DNA of 7,819 nt, taken from NCBI GenBank assembly GCA_903859795.1, contig CAIOOC010000087.1:1-7819 (forward strand), given 5' to 3'. The stretch's first letter is position 1. Each line of letters begins with the position of its first letter. Below are positions 1 to 7,077 of the stretch, piece after piece. The stretch comes from an uncultured Bacteroidia bacterium (GTDB taxonomy: Bacteria > Bacteroidota > Bacteroidia > Bacteroidales > Prolixibacteraceae). Below the pieces are notes generated by a model. The model was not told the DNA's origin. It saw only the letters and a list, made by a program, of their open reading frames with translations, and made no database searches. The position numbers were made by a program, and so were the translations under genes.

Positions 1-24
1 CAGGGAATTGAAATCCTACCTATA

Positions 25-2568
25 ATGCCAAAAGAGCTTATCCGGTTCCTAAAAAGCATATTCAACCTAAATTTGAAATCAACAGGTTTATTCCTGAAGA
101 TGTCACTAATCTGTGCATTTTTATTTCTCTCCGCCTTCTCTATCAAAATAGATGGAAATGATCAGAGAGGGGATATCAAATTAATTGACTCCCATGAAAA
201 GATTTATCTTCATATCGACAGAAATGCTTATTCTGCGGGGGAAGATATATGGTTTAAAGTCTACCTTGTTGATGCAAATACGTGTAAACCAGAAGCGCAA
301 AGCAAAGTCGTCTATGTCCAGATTATTGATCCTGACAATAAGCTAACAGCGACAAAAATTATAAAAATCACTGAAGGATGTGGGAAAGGTGATTTTAAAC
401 TCCCTTTTGATGCCGTAAATGGTGAATACACAGTAAGGGCTTATACCAATTTCATGCGGAACTTTGATGATGCCTGGTTTTTCAGGAAGACCCTTTTTAT
501 TAGTTCCTTGAAGGCTGAAAAAGAGGAGATAATTGATTCATCATTGATAAAACCAACAGAAGGAAAAACTAACCTTCCAAATCAGAATATGAAACCCGAC
601 TTGCAGTTCTTTCCTGATGGCGGATATATGGTTAATGACCTTGTAAGCCGGATTGGTTTTAAGGCAGTAGGGGTTGACGGGAAAGGGATTGATATTTCGG
701 GAATAATAATTGTTGATAATACCGGAGCACAAATTTTGGATTTTAAGACAATGAAGTTCGGTCTTGGGATGCTGAAATTTGTACCTCAAAAAGATAAAAG
801 TTACAAGGCATTAATTGCATTTAAGGGTGAATCCTATACTTATGATCTCCCGGTTTCGCTGACTAGTGGAGTAGTTATGGAAATAATTGAACGAAAGGAT
901 ACTTATACGGCCATTGTCCGATCTTCCCTGGTAAACGGGATCAACGATTTTAAATTTGTTGGCCTGCAAAGGAACAAATTCCTAGGTAGTTCCAAAATGG
1001 TGAACAATCCGGGAGGAGCAAAAATTACAATTCCCAAAAAAATCCTGGAAGAGGGGATAGTCCAGTTCACACTTTATGACAACAAGGACAAACCCTTGTG
1101 TGAACGTTTGGTATTTGTAGAGAAGAGTGAAAATTACCCGGTTTTGACAATCTCCCCGTCAAAACATGAATACCGGAACAGGGATTTGGTGGAACTTGAG
1201 ATATCTTCAGATTTTTTAAAATCTCAGAAAACTGCTGCCAATACATCCATATCTGTTTCTGATGTATCTGCTCTATCTCACGATCAATACGGATTTGATA
1301 TTCGATCATACCTGTTGCTTAATTCAGATCTGCGGGGTGAGATTGAACAACCTGGGTACTATTTTTATTCTGATGACCCGCAAAGGAAACAGGTTCTGGA
1401 CCTCCTGATGATGACTCAAGGTTGGAGGCAGTTTATTTTAAACGATTCATTGAATCAAAGTGGCGATAAACAGCGATTTGCAGTTGAAAACGGAATAAGT
1501 ATTGGCGGAAGTGTAAGGCGATTTCATAGTCAGAGAAAACCCGCTAAAGCTGAGGTATCTCTTACTTATTCAAATAAAGATGAGATGGTTTACAACCAAA
1601 CTGAAACAGATTACAAAGGGCATTTTTTATTTGAAGATTTTGATTTTATGGATAGCACATCTGTAATTGTACAGGCTAAAAAGGTCACCAAAGATAGTGA
1701 GGATGCAATGAAAAGGCCCAATTCCAATTTCTACATTACTCTTGACTCAGTGCCTTTGCCTAAGCTGTCAAATTTGAATAGTGCATCCTGTCAATCTGAT
1801 GATACGGTTAAGTTTATCGCTCCAAAAAATTCGTTAAGTGAAGCGGAGATTGATTCAATCATACATTCCCAAAACAGGCATATCATTCTTGATGAAGTGA
1901 CAATTACCGCAAAGAAAATTGAACGAATGAAAAAGAAACGTTCAATGTATTTTGAACCTTCCAATACTTTGGATTTTAAGGAGATGCGTAAAGGCACTGC
2001 TGCCCGCAATGTTTTGGATGCGTTGCAGGGAAGTATTGCTGGCGTTTCAATTACTGACAGTGGAGGTGTAGAAATCAGAGGTAATAACTCCTTGCATGGC
2101 GGTGGCCCCCTTTTTCTTCTTAATGGTATCCCGACAACAGAAGATGCCATCCTTTCTATTCCAGTGGACCAGATCGATTTTGTGGATGTTTTGAAAGGTG
2201 GCAAAACAGTTATCTTCGGATCTGCCGGTTCTCATGGGGTCATCGCCGTATATACATTATCGGCTTCCGACAATCTGGGAAACGTTGATAAATACCAGGA
2301 TAAATGCATTTTAAATTTCACCCATCCGGGTTATAGCATTGCCCGAAAGTTTTACGAACCGGTATATCCGTCCGGAAAATCAGAACAAAAGAAGCGGGAT
2401 AACCGCACTACCCTTTATTGGAATCCTGAACTGAAATTGACGGGAGAGGGAAAAACAAAAATTTCCTTTTATACAGCTGACTTACCATCAACCTATAAAG
2501 TTGATTTGGAAGGAATAACAACTGAGGGTATTCCTCTTAAATCAGAGCTATTTTTCGATGTAAAGTAA
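25..2568 (+). CDS. MG2-domain and TonB-receptor plug-domain envelope protein without a barrel
   Basis: Predicted 847-aa exported protein. A hydrophobic stretch at residues 26-39 (MSLICAFLFLSAFS) looks like a signal peptide. Residues 56-160 resemble a macroglobulin MG2 domain (KIYLHIDR.AYSAGEDIWFK, then GEYTVRAYTNFMRN). Residues 190-370 are further beta-rich repeats. Residues 430-470 carry a segment ending LDLLMMTQGWRQF that recurs in this Bacteroidota family. Residues 488-570 look like a carboxypeptidase-regulatory-like fold. Residues 658-745 are a TonB-receptor plug (NVLDALQGSIAGV, PLFLLNGIP, IDFVDVLKG, GVIAVYT). The last ~50 residues (TLYWNPELKL...) are a short beta tail, so the transmembrane barrel of a true receptor is absent. 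The role is unproven; an envelope scaffold or partner of a TonB/SusC-type transporter is an inference. The frame is open to base 1, so the start may lie upstream; Met26 at position 100 is the alternative that begins directly at the signal sequence. Confidence 0.85.
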   Translation: MPKELIRFLKSIFNLNLKSTGLFLKMSLICAFLFLSAFSIKIDGNDQRGDIKLIDSHEKIYLHIDRNAYSAGEDIWFKVYLVDANTCKPEAQSKVVYVQIIDPDNKLTATKIIKITEGCGKGDFKLPFDAVNGEYTVRAYTNFMRNFDDAWFFRKTLFISSLKAEKEEIIDSSLIKPTEGKTNLPNQNMKPDLQFFPDGGYMVNDLVSRIGFKAVGVDGKGIDISGIIIVDNTGAQILDFKTMKFGLGMLKFVPQKDKSYKALIAFKGESYTYDLPVSLTSGVVMEIIERKDTYTAIVRSSLVNGINDFKFVGLQRNKFLGSSKMVNNPGGAKITIPKKILEEGIVQFTLYDNKDKPLCERLVFVEKSENYPVLTISPSKHEYRNRDLVELEISSDFLKSQKTAANTSISVSDVSALSHDQYGFDIRSYLLLNSDLRGEIEQPGYYFYSDDPQRKQVLDLLMMTQGWRQFILNDSLNQSGDKQRFAVENGISIGGSVRRFHSQRKPAKAEVSLTYSNKDEMVYNQTETDYKGHFLFEDFDFMDSTSVIVQAKKVTKDSEDAMKRPNSNFYITLDSVPLPKLSNLNSASCQSDDTVKFIAPKNSLSEAEIDSIIHSQNRHIILDEVTITAKKIERMKKKRSMYFEPSNTLDFKEMRKGTAARNVLDALQGSIAGVSITDSGGVEIRGNNSLHGGGPLFLLNGIPTTEDAILSIPVDQIDFVDVLKGGKTVIFGSAGSHGVIAVYTLSASDNLGNVDKYQDKCILNFTHPGYSIARKFYEPVYPSGKSEQKKRDNRTTLYWNPELKLTGEGKTKISFYTADLPSTYKVDLEGITTEGIPLKSELFFDVK

Positions 2569-2594
2569 TCTGAATATTTTCCGTTCCGTAACAT

Positions 2595-3869
2595 TCAGGG
2601 ACGAGCAGAGTTTTCACTGAGAATCAGTTCTTCATCGATGGGTTTGACAATTTCAATTTTGTGCTTATACCTGAAAATAAAAGGGAAAATTAATCCAAGT
2701 AAAAGTGCATACCCTGCAAATACAAACCAGATGCTTTGCCACTCCTTTACCCCCTCCTGTGTAAAATAGTCAATAACCCTGCCACTGGTAACACCCCCTA
2801 AAAACGCTCCCATTCCATTTGTCATGATCATAAATAGTCCTTGTGCACTGGCTCGGATTCCGGGTTCGGTCTCCATCTCGACAAAAAGAGAACCGGATAT
2901 GAGAAAAAAGTCAAATGCAATTCCATAAATAATCATTGATAGAATCAAAAGAATTAGTCCGTCACCAGGATTTCCAATCCCAAACAAACCAAAGCGGGCA
3001 ACCCATGCAAAGATGCTCATCATCATAACTTTTTTGATCCCAAACCGTTGCAGAAAGTAGGGGATAGCCAGTATAAACAGCACTTCTGAAATCTGGGATA
3101 CAGACATTAACAATCCCGGATGGACTACCGCAAAGGAGTTTGAGTAACCTGAGGTGAAATCATGCAGGAAAGATTGACCAAAGGTATTTGTGATCTGTAG
3201 TGCAGCTCCTAACAGCATTGAGAAAACAAAGAATACCGCCATCTTCGTTTTTCGAAACAGTACAAAGGCATCGAAACCCAGTGCCGAAAGGAGCGATCTT
3301 TTTTGCTGCGATTTTACCGGCCGGCAAGCAGGCATTGTAAAGGCATAAATGCCAAGAAACAAAGCTGATACTGATCCGATCCTTAATTGCAGCGGACTAA
3401 GTCCCCATCCGCAGAGGTCGACAACCCACATTGCGCAAATAAACCCGATGGTGCCCCAAACCCTGATCGGGGGGAAATCTTTGACAATATTAAAGCCCTT
3501 TCCTTCTAGAATATGATACGAAACAGTGTTGTTCAACGCAATTGTCGGCATATAAGCCATTGCGTTAAACAGCATAATCAAATACATCAGGTTTGAACTT
3601 GTGACTGTTGACGCCCAGAATAATAGCCCGGCACCGGTTAAATGGCATAAACCAAGCAAACGTTCGGCATTGACCCACCGGTCGGCCACAATACCTAATA
3701 ATCCAGGCATAAACAACGAGGCAATCCCCATTGTAGCAAAAATACTGCCTATTTGACCTCCGGTAAAATGGAGCGTGTTTCCCAAATAACTACCTAACGA
3801 GATTAACCATGACCCCCAGATAAAATATTGCAGGAAGTTCATTAGTGTCAGACGATACCTAATCCCCAT
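2595..3869 (-). CDS. NHS-family (NupG/XapB-like) MFS nucleoside permease
   Basis: 424-aa inner-membrane protein with about 12 hydrophobic segments (roughly residues 11-30, 40-62, 70-88, 93-113, 136-155, 163-181, 209-230, 248-270, 280-298, 303-327, 340-362, 378-400). It has a polar loop near 183-207 between the two halves and a charged C-terminal tail. Family hallmarks of proton-driven nucleoside symporters are visible: the N-terminal FLQYFIWGSWLISLGSYLG, the loop GIVADRW (59-65), NNTVSYHIL (113-121), and DFPPIRVWGTIGFI (131-144), which matches the NupG-type DFP.VRVWGT.GFI. Its length is close to E. coli NupG (about 418 aa). It is expected to import nucleosides; specificity cannot be read from sequence. 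It lies 28 bp downstream of the pyrophosphatase gene on the same strand with no separate promoter seen, so the two are probably co-transcribed. Its 3' end faces the plug-domain gene, 26 bp away. Confidence 0.9.
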   Translation of the reverse strand: MGIRYRLTLMNFLQYFIWGSWLISLGSYLGNTLHFTGGQIGSIFATMGIASLFMPGLLGIVADRWVNAERLLGLCHLTGAGLLFWASTVTSSNLMYLIMLFNAMAYMPTIALNNTVSYHILEGKGFNIVKDFPPIRVWGTIGFICAMWVVDLCGWGLSPLQLRIGSVSALFLGIYAFTMPACRPVKSQQKRSLLSALGFDAFVLFRKTKMAVFFVFSMLLGAALQITNTFGQSFLHDFTSGYSNSFAVVHPGLLMSVSQISEVLFILAIPYFLQRFGIKKVMMMSIFAWVARFGLFGIGNPGDGLILLILSMIIYGIAFDFFLISGSLFVEMETEPGIRASAQGLFMIMTNGMGAFLGGVTSGRVIDYFTQEGVKEWQSIWFVFAGYALLLGLIFPFIFRYKHKIEIVKPIDEELILSENSARP

Positions 3870-3897
3870 ATCTGATATTAAAAGTAATTACAATACA

Positions 3898-4572
3898 TTA
3901 ATCATCAAGAATTAACATTTTTCCAAGATTTTCGAACCTTGAATGGTAATCATCGATTGAGCATTGCATCACCTCGTATGCTTCGGCACGATCGTAAACA
4001 TGGGTAATGACCGAATTTTTCTCCTCCCCGGGTAAGTCTTTGTATGTTAGGAAGTAATGGCGAAGGCGTGTAATTATAGTTTCCGGAACATCCGCTAGAT
4101 CGTTAAAATGTCCGTAAACAAAGTCGTTATTCAGCACCGCAATAATTTTATCATCGGCTTCATTTCCGTCGATCATTCGGAAACCTCCGATTGGACGAGC
4201 TGTGACAAGGATGTCACCATGGGCAATGTTTTTCTCAGTGAGAACGACTATATCAAGTGGGTCACCGTCACCCTTTACCCCTTTAAGCCCTGTTTTGTCC
4301 ATACAATATTTCCCAACTTTCTTACCGCAATACGTTTGAGGAATGAAACCGTAAAGTGCCGGAACAACATTCGAATATTGCTGTGGACGGTCAATTTTCA
4401 GATACCCGGTATCCTTATCAACTTCATATTTAACAGTATCTGTGGGAACAACCTCAATAAATGCGGTCACTTTTTCAGGCACATTATCACCAATATGAAC
4501 TCCGTGCCAGGGATGCGACTTATAACGCAAACCCATGAGTCGACCAATAGGATCCGAAAATTTATCTGCCAT
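3898..4572 (-). CDS. ppa: Family I inorganic pyrophosphatase
   Basis: 224-aa soluble cytoplasmic enzyme hydrolysing diphosphate to two phosphates, which pulls nucleotide-polymerising and activation reactions forward. Family I active-site elements appear in order: E40VVP, K48YE50, DRP (61-63), YGFIPQTYCG (74-83), and the signature D102GD104PLD107, which supplies the metal-binding aspartates. Further on come D135, D140 and K142 (in MIDGNEADDKIIAV) and Y177K178 in HYFLTYKDL. All residues equivalent to the catalytic set known from the E. coli enzyme appear present. It is longer than E. coli Ppa (about 175 aa), with an N-terminal extension (RLMGLRYKSHPWHGV) and a C-terminal helical tail ending YHSRFENLGKMLILDD; related longer forms are usual in Bacteroidota. 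The start ATG at 4572 fits the conserved N-terminus. The nucleoside permease gene follows in the same direction and probably belongs to the same operon. Confidence 0.96.
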   Translation of the reverse strand: MADKFSDPIGRLMGLRYKSHPWHGVHIGDNVPEKVTAFIEVVPTDTVKYEVDKDTGYLKIDRPQQYSNVVPALYGFIPQTYCGKKVGKYCMDKTGLKGVKGDGDPLDIVVLTEKNIAHGDILVTARPIGGFRMIDGNEADDKIIAVLNNDFVYGHFNDLADVPETIITRLRHYFLTYKDLPGEEKNSVITHVYDRAEAYEVMQCSIDDYHSRFENLGKMLILDD

Positions 4573-4593
4573 AAGAAATGTTTATTAGATAAA

Positions 4594-4657
4594 CCAAAGT
4601 AAGCTAAATTTTTCCTTGTTTCACTGCGGGAATTGAAAATAAAAGATGCCAAAGTAA
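4594..4657 (-). repeat. Two direct copies of CCAAAGTAA upstream of ppa (possible tandem -7 elements)
   Basis: The 9-mer CCAAAGTAA occurs at 4594-4602 and 4649-4657, start-to-start distance 55 bp. On the minus strand each reads TTACTTTGG, which contains TTACTTTG, one base off the Bacteroidota -7 consensus TAnnTTTG. The proximal copy would place a transcription start about 15 nt before the ppa ATG. No convincing TTG -33 element was found upstream of either copy, so promoter function is only a suggestion. Confidence 0.3.
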
Positions 4658-4702
4658 TGTAAAAATAGAAGATTACTTATTATTTGCTAATGTTGTTTAT
4701 TT

Positions 4703-4862
4703 TTATTCACCCTCTTTTCCTTTCTCATATCCTTCATAATAATAGGATTGATCTGTGTATTTGTTGTAAACCTTTAGTTGTGCCAATTTCAATTTTGTCG
4801 ATACCACCTGATTCAAATAATTGATAAGCGTTTTCTAAACTTTTTTTATCTAAGTTTTTCAT
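4703..4862 (-). pseudogene. Fic/Doc-family gene remnant with out-of-frame internal deletion
   Basis: Read on the minus strand from the ATG at 4862, the first ~36 codons give MKNLDKKSLENAYQLF followed by ESGGIDKIEIGTTKGLQQIH. This matches the N-terminal pattern of Fic proteins of the HP1159-like group (ESG.ID.IEVGTTKGLQ.IHR.LF). Instead of the expected LYDFAG region the frame runs into a TGA at 4736-4734. In the neighbouring frame, 4753-4703 encodes DQSYYYEGYEKGKEGE then TAA; DQSYYYEGY resembles the C-terminus of the same family. The simplest reading is one gene that lost its middle, roughly 140-150 codons judged from the usual ~190-200 aa length, with a frame change at about 4754-4760. The catalytic HPFx(D/E)GN(G/K)R motif needed for AMP transfer is absent, so no Fic activity is expected. 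Family assignment is from remembered patterns, not a search. Confidence 0.6.
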
Positions 4863-4960
4863 GCCAGCTGAAAAATTGAGTTTAAAATTTCTGCACTAGC
4901 CTTGACTAATGCCCTAATTCTTTCCAAAATGATCTGCGGGTTAGTATAATTGTTGCCCAT
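4859..4960 (-). CDS. Small unrecognised ORF (33 aa) overlapping the Fic remnant start
   Basis: Begins MGNNYTNPQIILERIRALVK and ends SIFQLA, a predicted basic amphipathic helix. Its stop overlaps the Fic remnant ATG as ATGA, an arrangement typical of translationally coupled genes. A good -7 element (TATATTTG) ends 13 bp before its ATG, leaving a very short leader. I do not recognise the family. It could be a small antitoxin-like partner of the former Fic gene, the stub of a larger truncated gene, or a chance ORF. I see no clear (S/T)xxxE(G/N) inhibitory motif of Fic antitoxins. It is too short for composition to help. Confidence 0.3.
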   Translation of the reverse strand: MGNNYTNPQIILERIRALVKASAEILNSIFQLA

Positions 4961-4973
4961 TAGTAATTTTGAA

Positions 4974-4999
4974 CAAATATAGTTTTAATGATTTGACAA
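4974..4999 (-). promoter_or_regulatory. Bacteroidota-type promoter before the 33-aa ORF
   Basis: TATATTTG on the minus strand (4981-4974) is an exact match to TAnnTTTG. A TTG at 4999-4997 may be the -33 element, but the 15-nt spacing is shorter than the usual 19-21. It faces the small ORF and the Fic remnant, so these may still be transcribed. Confidence 0.4.
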
Positions 5000-5044
5000 T
5001 GTGGTTTCGGTCAAAATATCATATTTTTTCATAATCATTGATTT

Positions 5045-6580
5045 TTATGCCCCCCAACCCTCTCTGTCAAGGCTCCGGTATTGAATTGCCTCTCCAAGGT
5101 GATCTGCCTGAATTGATGCTGCCCCTTCGAGGTCGGCAATCGTTCTGGAAACTTTTAAAATCCGGTCATATGCCCTGGCGGACAGACCTAATTTATCCAT
5201 TGCATTTTTCAGCAGTTGATTTCCTGCCTGATCGGGGACACAATATTTGTGAAGCAATCTGGTATTCATCTGGGCATTGCAATAGATTTCGGTTTCCAGA
5301 AATCTTTCACGCTGGATCTCCCGTGCAGCGATCACCCTTTGACGAACGACCTGGCTTTTTTCTCCCTGTTTCATCTCCGCCAACTCATTAAAGGGGACCG
5401 GTACAACCTCAAGATGGATATCGATACGGTCGAGCAGCGGCCCTGAGATTCGGCTCAGGTACTTCTGGACAAGTCCTGGACCGCAAACGCATTGCTTGGT
5501 AGGGTGATTATAAAAGCCGCAAGGGCAGGGATTCATCGAGGCGACGAGCATAAAACTGGCCGGATATTCCACCGAGAACTTTGCCCTTGAAATAGTAATC
5601 ATCCGGTCTTCGAGTGGCTGCCTTAAAACTTCGAGTACCGTACGTTTAAATTCAGGCAGCTCATCAAGGAATAAGACGCCATTATGAGCCAGCGAAATTT
5701 CGCCGGGTTGAGGAAATGCACCGCCGCCAACTAATGCAACATCAGAAATTGTATGGTGTGGACTTCTGAAGGGGCGCAACGTCATCAGTGAAGTATGTTG
5801 TTCGATCTTTCCGGCAACAGAATGGATCTTTGTGGTTTCGAGGGCTTCCTTCAGGGTAAACGGCGGGAGGATCGTTGGTATTCGTTTGGCTAACATTGTC
5901 TTACCGGCTCCTGGCGGACCGATCATGATTAAGTTATGACCTCCTGCGGCAGCAATTTCGAGTGCCCGTTTCACATTTTCCTGTCCTTTGACGTCGGCAA
6001 AGTCGAAATCGTAGTTGGATATCTTAGCTTTGAATTCTTCACGGGTATCTATTATAGTTTGAACCAGACCTATCCTGCCACCCAGAAAATCGATTACTTC
6101 TTTTATGTTTTCGACACCAAAAATTTTCAGTTTGTCAACCACCGCAGCTTCGCGTGCATTTTGGAGAGGTACAATAAATCCTTCAAATCCCTCTTCGCGT
6201 GCCCGGATGGCAATTGGCAGAATGCCTTTAACTGTCTGCAATCCACCATCCAGTGAAAGTTCTCCCATCATCATATACTTGTGCAACTCCGGTGCTGTAA
6301 TTTGCTCCGATGCAGCCAATATGCCAATCGCAATCGGAAGATCGTAGGCCGAACCTTCTTTGCGGATATCGGCAGGCGCCATGTTGATCACTACTTTCTT
6401 GCCGGGAAGTTTGTATCCGTTAAAACGCAGAGCTGAATCAATCCGTTGCTGGCTCTCTTTCACGGCGTTATCTGGTAATCCGACAAGATTAAACCGTATT
6501 CCACGTGATACATCGGTCTCAACAGTGATTGTAGTTGCATCAATTCCATGAACAGCGCTGCCGAAGGTTTTTACAAGCAT
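5045..6580 (-). CDS. comM: YifB/ComM-family AAA+ ATPase (Mg-chelatase-like)
   Basis: 511-aa cytoplasmic AAA+ protein; family length is about 500-510. Residues 1-170 form the Lon-protease-like ChlI domain (FNLVGLPDNAVKES, APADIRKEGSAYDLPIAIGIL, GELSLDGG). The AAA+ module follows: DFADVKGQ..(K)RALEIAAAGGHN, Walker A GPPGAGKT (221-228), RPFRSPHHTISD (269-280), GEISLAHNGVLFLDELPEF (293-311) with Walker B LFLDE, and the arginine-containing SGPLLDRIDIHLEV (379-392). NPCPCG (350-355) and CVCGP (364-368) give two Cys pairs likely to bind a metal, common in this family. The C-terminal Mg-chelatase domain ends with SARAYDRILKVSRTIADL (467-484). In Vibrio, ComM is a hexameric helicase that drives branch migration during natural transformation; outside competent species its role is less clear. 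The N-terminus MLVKTFGSAVHGID fits the family start. It is divergent from the DUF6922/AbiEii-like module, with 194 bp between them. Confidence 0.96.
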   Translation of the reverse strand: MLVKTFGSAVHGIDATTITVETDVSRGIRFNLVGLPDNAVKESQQRIDSALRFNGYKLPGKKVVINMAPADIRKEGSAYDLPIAIGILAASEQITAPELHKYMMMGELSLDGGLQTVKGILPIAIRAREEGFEGFIVPLQNAREAAVVDKLKIFGVENIKEVIDFLGGRIGLVQTIIDTREEFKAKISNYDFDFADVKGQENVKRALEIAAAGGHNLIMIGPPGAGKTMLAKRIPTILPPFTLKEALETTKIHSVAGKIEQHTSLMTLRPFRSPHHTISDVALVGGGAFPQPGEISLAHNGVLFLDELPEFKRTVLEVLRQPLEDRMITISRAKFSVEYPASFMLVASMNPCPCGFYNHPTKQCVCGPGLVQKYLSRISGPLLDRIDIHLEVVPVPFNELAEMKQGEKSQVVRQRVIAAREIQRERFLETEIYCNAQMNTRLLHKYCVPDQAGNQLLKNAMDKLGLSARAYDRILKVSRTIADLEGAASIQADHLGEAIQYRSLDREGWGA

Positions 6581-6606
6581 AACCCAATTGATTTACTTTT
6601 GCTTTT

Positions 6607-6641
6607 TAAATTTACGATAAATAAATGAATATTTTATCAAA
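6607..6641 (-). promoter_or_regulatory. Candidate comM promoter
   Basis: On the minus strand TTTG (6641-6638) is followed after 23 nt by TAAATTTA (6614-6607), which matches TAnnTTTG in all but the last base. It lies 26 bp before the comM ATG. Spacing is slightly long and the region is AT-rich, so chance occurrence is possible. Confidence 0.3.
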
Positions 6642-6713
6642 CAGATAATTTTTACTGGTCTTTGATGTTGCTAAAATCGAAGTCTTAGTAAAAGATATGA
6701 CATGTTTCTTTCT

Positions 6714-6721
6714 TATCTTTG
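6714..6721 (+). promoter_or_regulatory. -7 element TATCTTTG before the DUF6922/AbiEii-like module
   Basis: TATCTTTG matches TAnnTTTG exactly and lies 53 bp before the module's first ATG, predicting a leader of about 45 nt. No clear TTTG -33 box was found at 19-23 nt upstream, so strength is uncertain. Confidence 0.45.
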
Positions 6722-6734
6722 TTTTAAATTTATC

Positions 6735-6764
6735 AGTTAATGAAACAAAGAGTTTAATTTAACT
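6735..6764 (+). promoter_or_regulatory. Inverted repeat in the module's leader, possible operator
   Basis: AGTTAA (6735-6740) and TTAACT (6759-6764) are exact inverted copies separated by 18 nt. The right part, AGTTTAATTTAACT (6751-6764), is itself a 12-of-14 palindrome. It sits just downstream of the predicted transcription start. Type IV AbiE antitoxins bind inverted repeats near their promoters, so an autoregulatory operator is possible, but AT-rich DNA gives such repeats by chance. Confidence 0.22.
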
Positions 6765-6774
6765 ATTTGTCTGA

Positions 6775-7077
6775 ATGGATCAAAAACCAAAACCTTTATT
6801 CACTAAACGCATCTTCTGGGATGTGAATTTTGAGCTGATCGACTATGATGCCAAAGCCAACTGGGTCATTAAGCGCGTTTTCTCACGTGGTGATGTTGAG
6901 GATATCCGCCAATGCCGCAGGTATTATGGTGATGAAAAAGTGACTGAAGCCTTATTACGTGCCAAGTATTTACCCCTTCATACAATTTATTTTGCCAGCG
7001 CAATTATAGATAAACCACTTAACGAATTCAGATGTTACACACTGAGACTGTTGAACCCGGAACTTTTTCCTTATTAA
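6775..7077 (+). CDS. DUF6922-like protein, presumed antitoxin partner
   Basis: 100-aa soluble protein. Conserved-looking blocks are FTKRIFWDVNFELIDYD (9-25), VIKRVFSRGDVEDIRQCRRY (32-51) and YGDEKVTEALLRA (51-63), ending in a helix-rich stretch. This pattern matches small Bacteroidota proteins labelled DUF6922 that lie directly upstream of AbiEii-type nucleotidyltransferases. By position it would be the antitoxin or regulator, but it is much shorter than a classical AbiEi (about 200 aa with a winged helix), and any DNA-binding role is inferred. No signal peptide or membrane segment. Its 3' end overlaps the next gene by 46 bp in a different frame, so translation is likely coupled. The first ATG of the frame, 53 bp after a good -7 element, was taken as the start; no Shine-Dalgarno is seen, as usual in this phylum. 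Confidence 0.75.
   Translation: MDQKPKPLFTKRIFWDVNFELIDYDAKANWVIKRVFSRGDVEDIRQCRRYYGDEKVTEALLRAKYLPLHTIYFASAIIDKPLNEFRCYTLRLLNPELFPY

Larger units (their letters stand above)
4573..5044. other. 472-bp AT-rich spacer between ppa and comM holding a decayed locus
   Basis: No full-length gene lies here. Reading from the comM side on the minus strand, it holds a promoter-like element (4981-4974), a 33-codon ORF (4960-4859), a Fic-family remnant (4862-4703), and two copies of CCAAAGTAA (4649-4657 and 4594-4602) in the ppa upstream region. Bases 4603-4702 and 4982-5044 outside these show no coding signal I can support. Confidence 0.7.

Noticed and set aside
1791..2204. 137-codon minus-strand ORF inside the plug-domain gene
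   Set aside because: It lies wholly within a gene with clear protein-level motifs on the plus strand; no family features of its own.
2570..2598. CTGAAT...ATTCAG inverted repeat at the convergent gene junction, considered as a bidirectional terminator
   Set aside because: A 6-bp AT-rich stem with a 17-nt loop and no T-run is too weak to support.
4108..4602. 164-codon plus-strand ORF opposite ppa
   Set aside because: Shadow of a well-supported pyrophosphatase on the other strand; its translation has no recognisable domain and it is rich in unlikely residue runs.
4467..4652. 61-codon minus-strand ORF overlapping the 5' end of ppa
   Set aside because: Out of frame with ppa and without recognisable content; its start lies in the ppa leader by chance.
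4573..5044. Search for a CRISPR array, tRNA, insertion sequence ends or riboswitch in the main spacer
   Set aside because: No regularly spaced repeats, cloverleaf, terminal inverted repeats with target duplication, or conserved aptamer pattern was seen.
5936..6347. Overlapping plus-strand ORFs opposite comM
   Set aside because: Antisense shadows of the conserved ChlI and AAA+ coding region.
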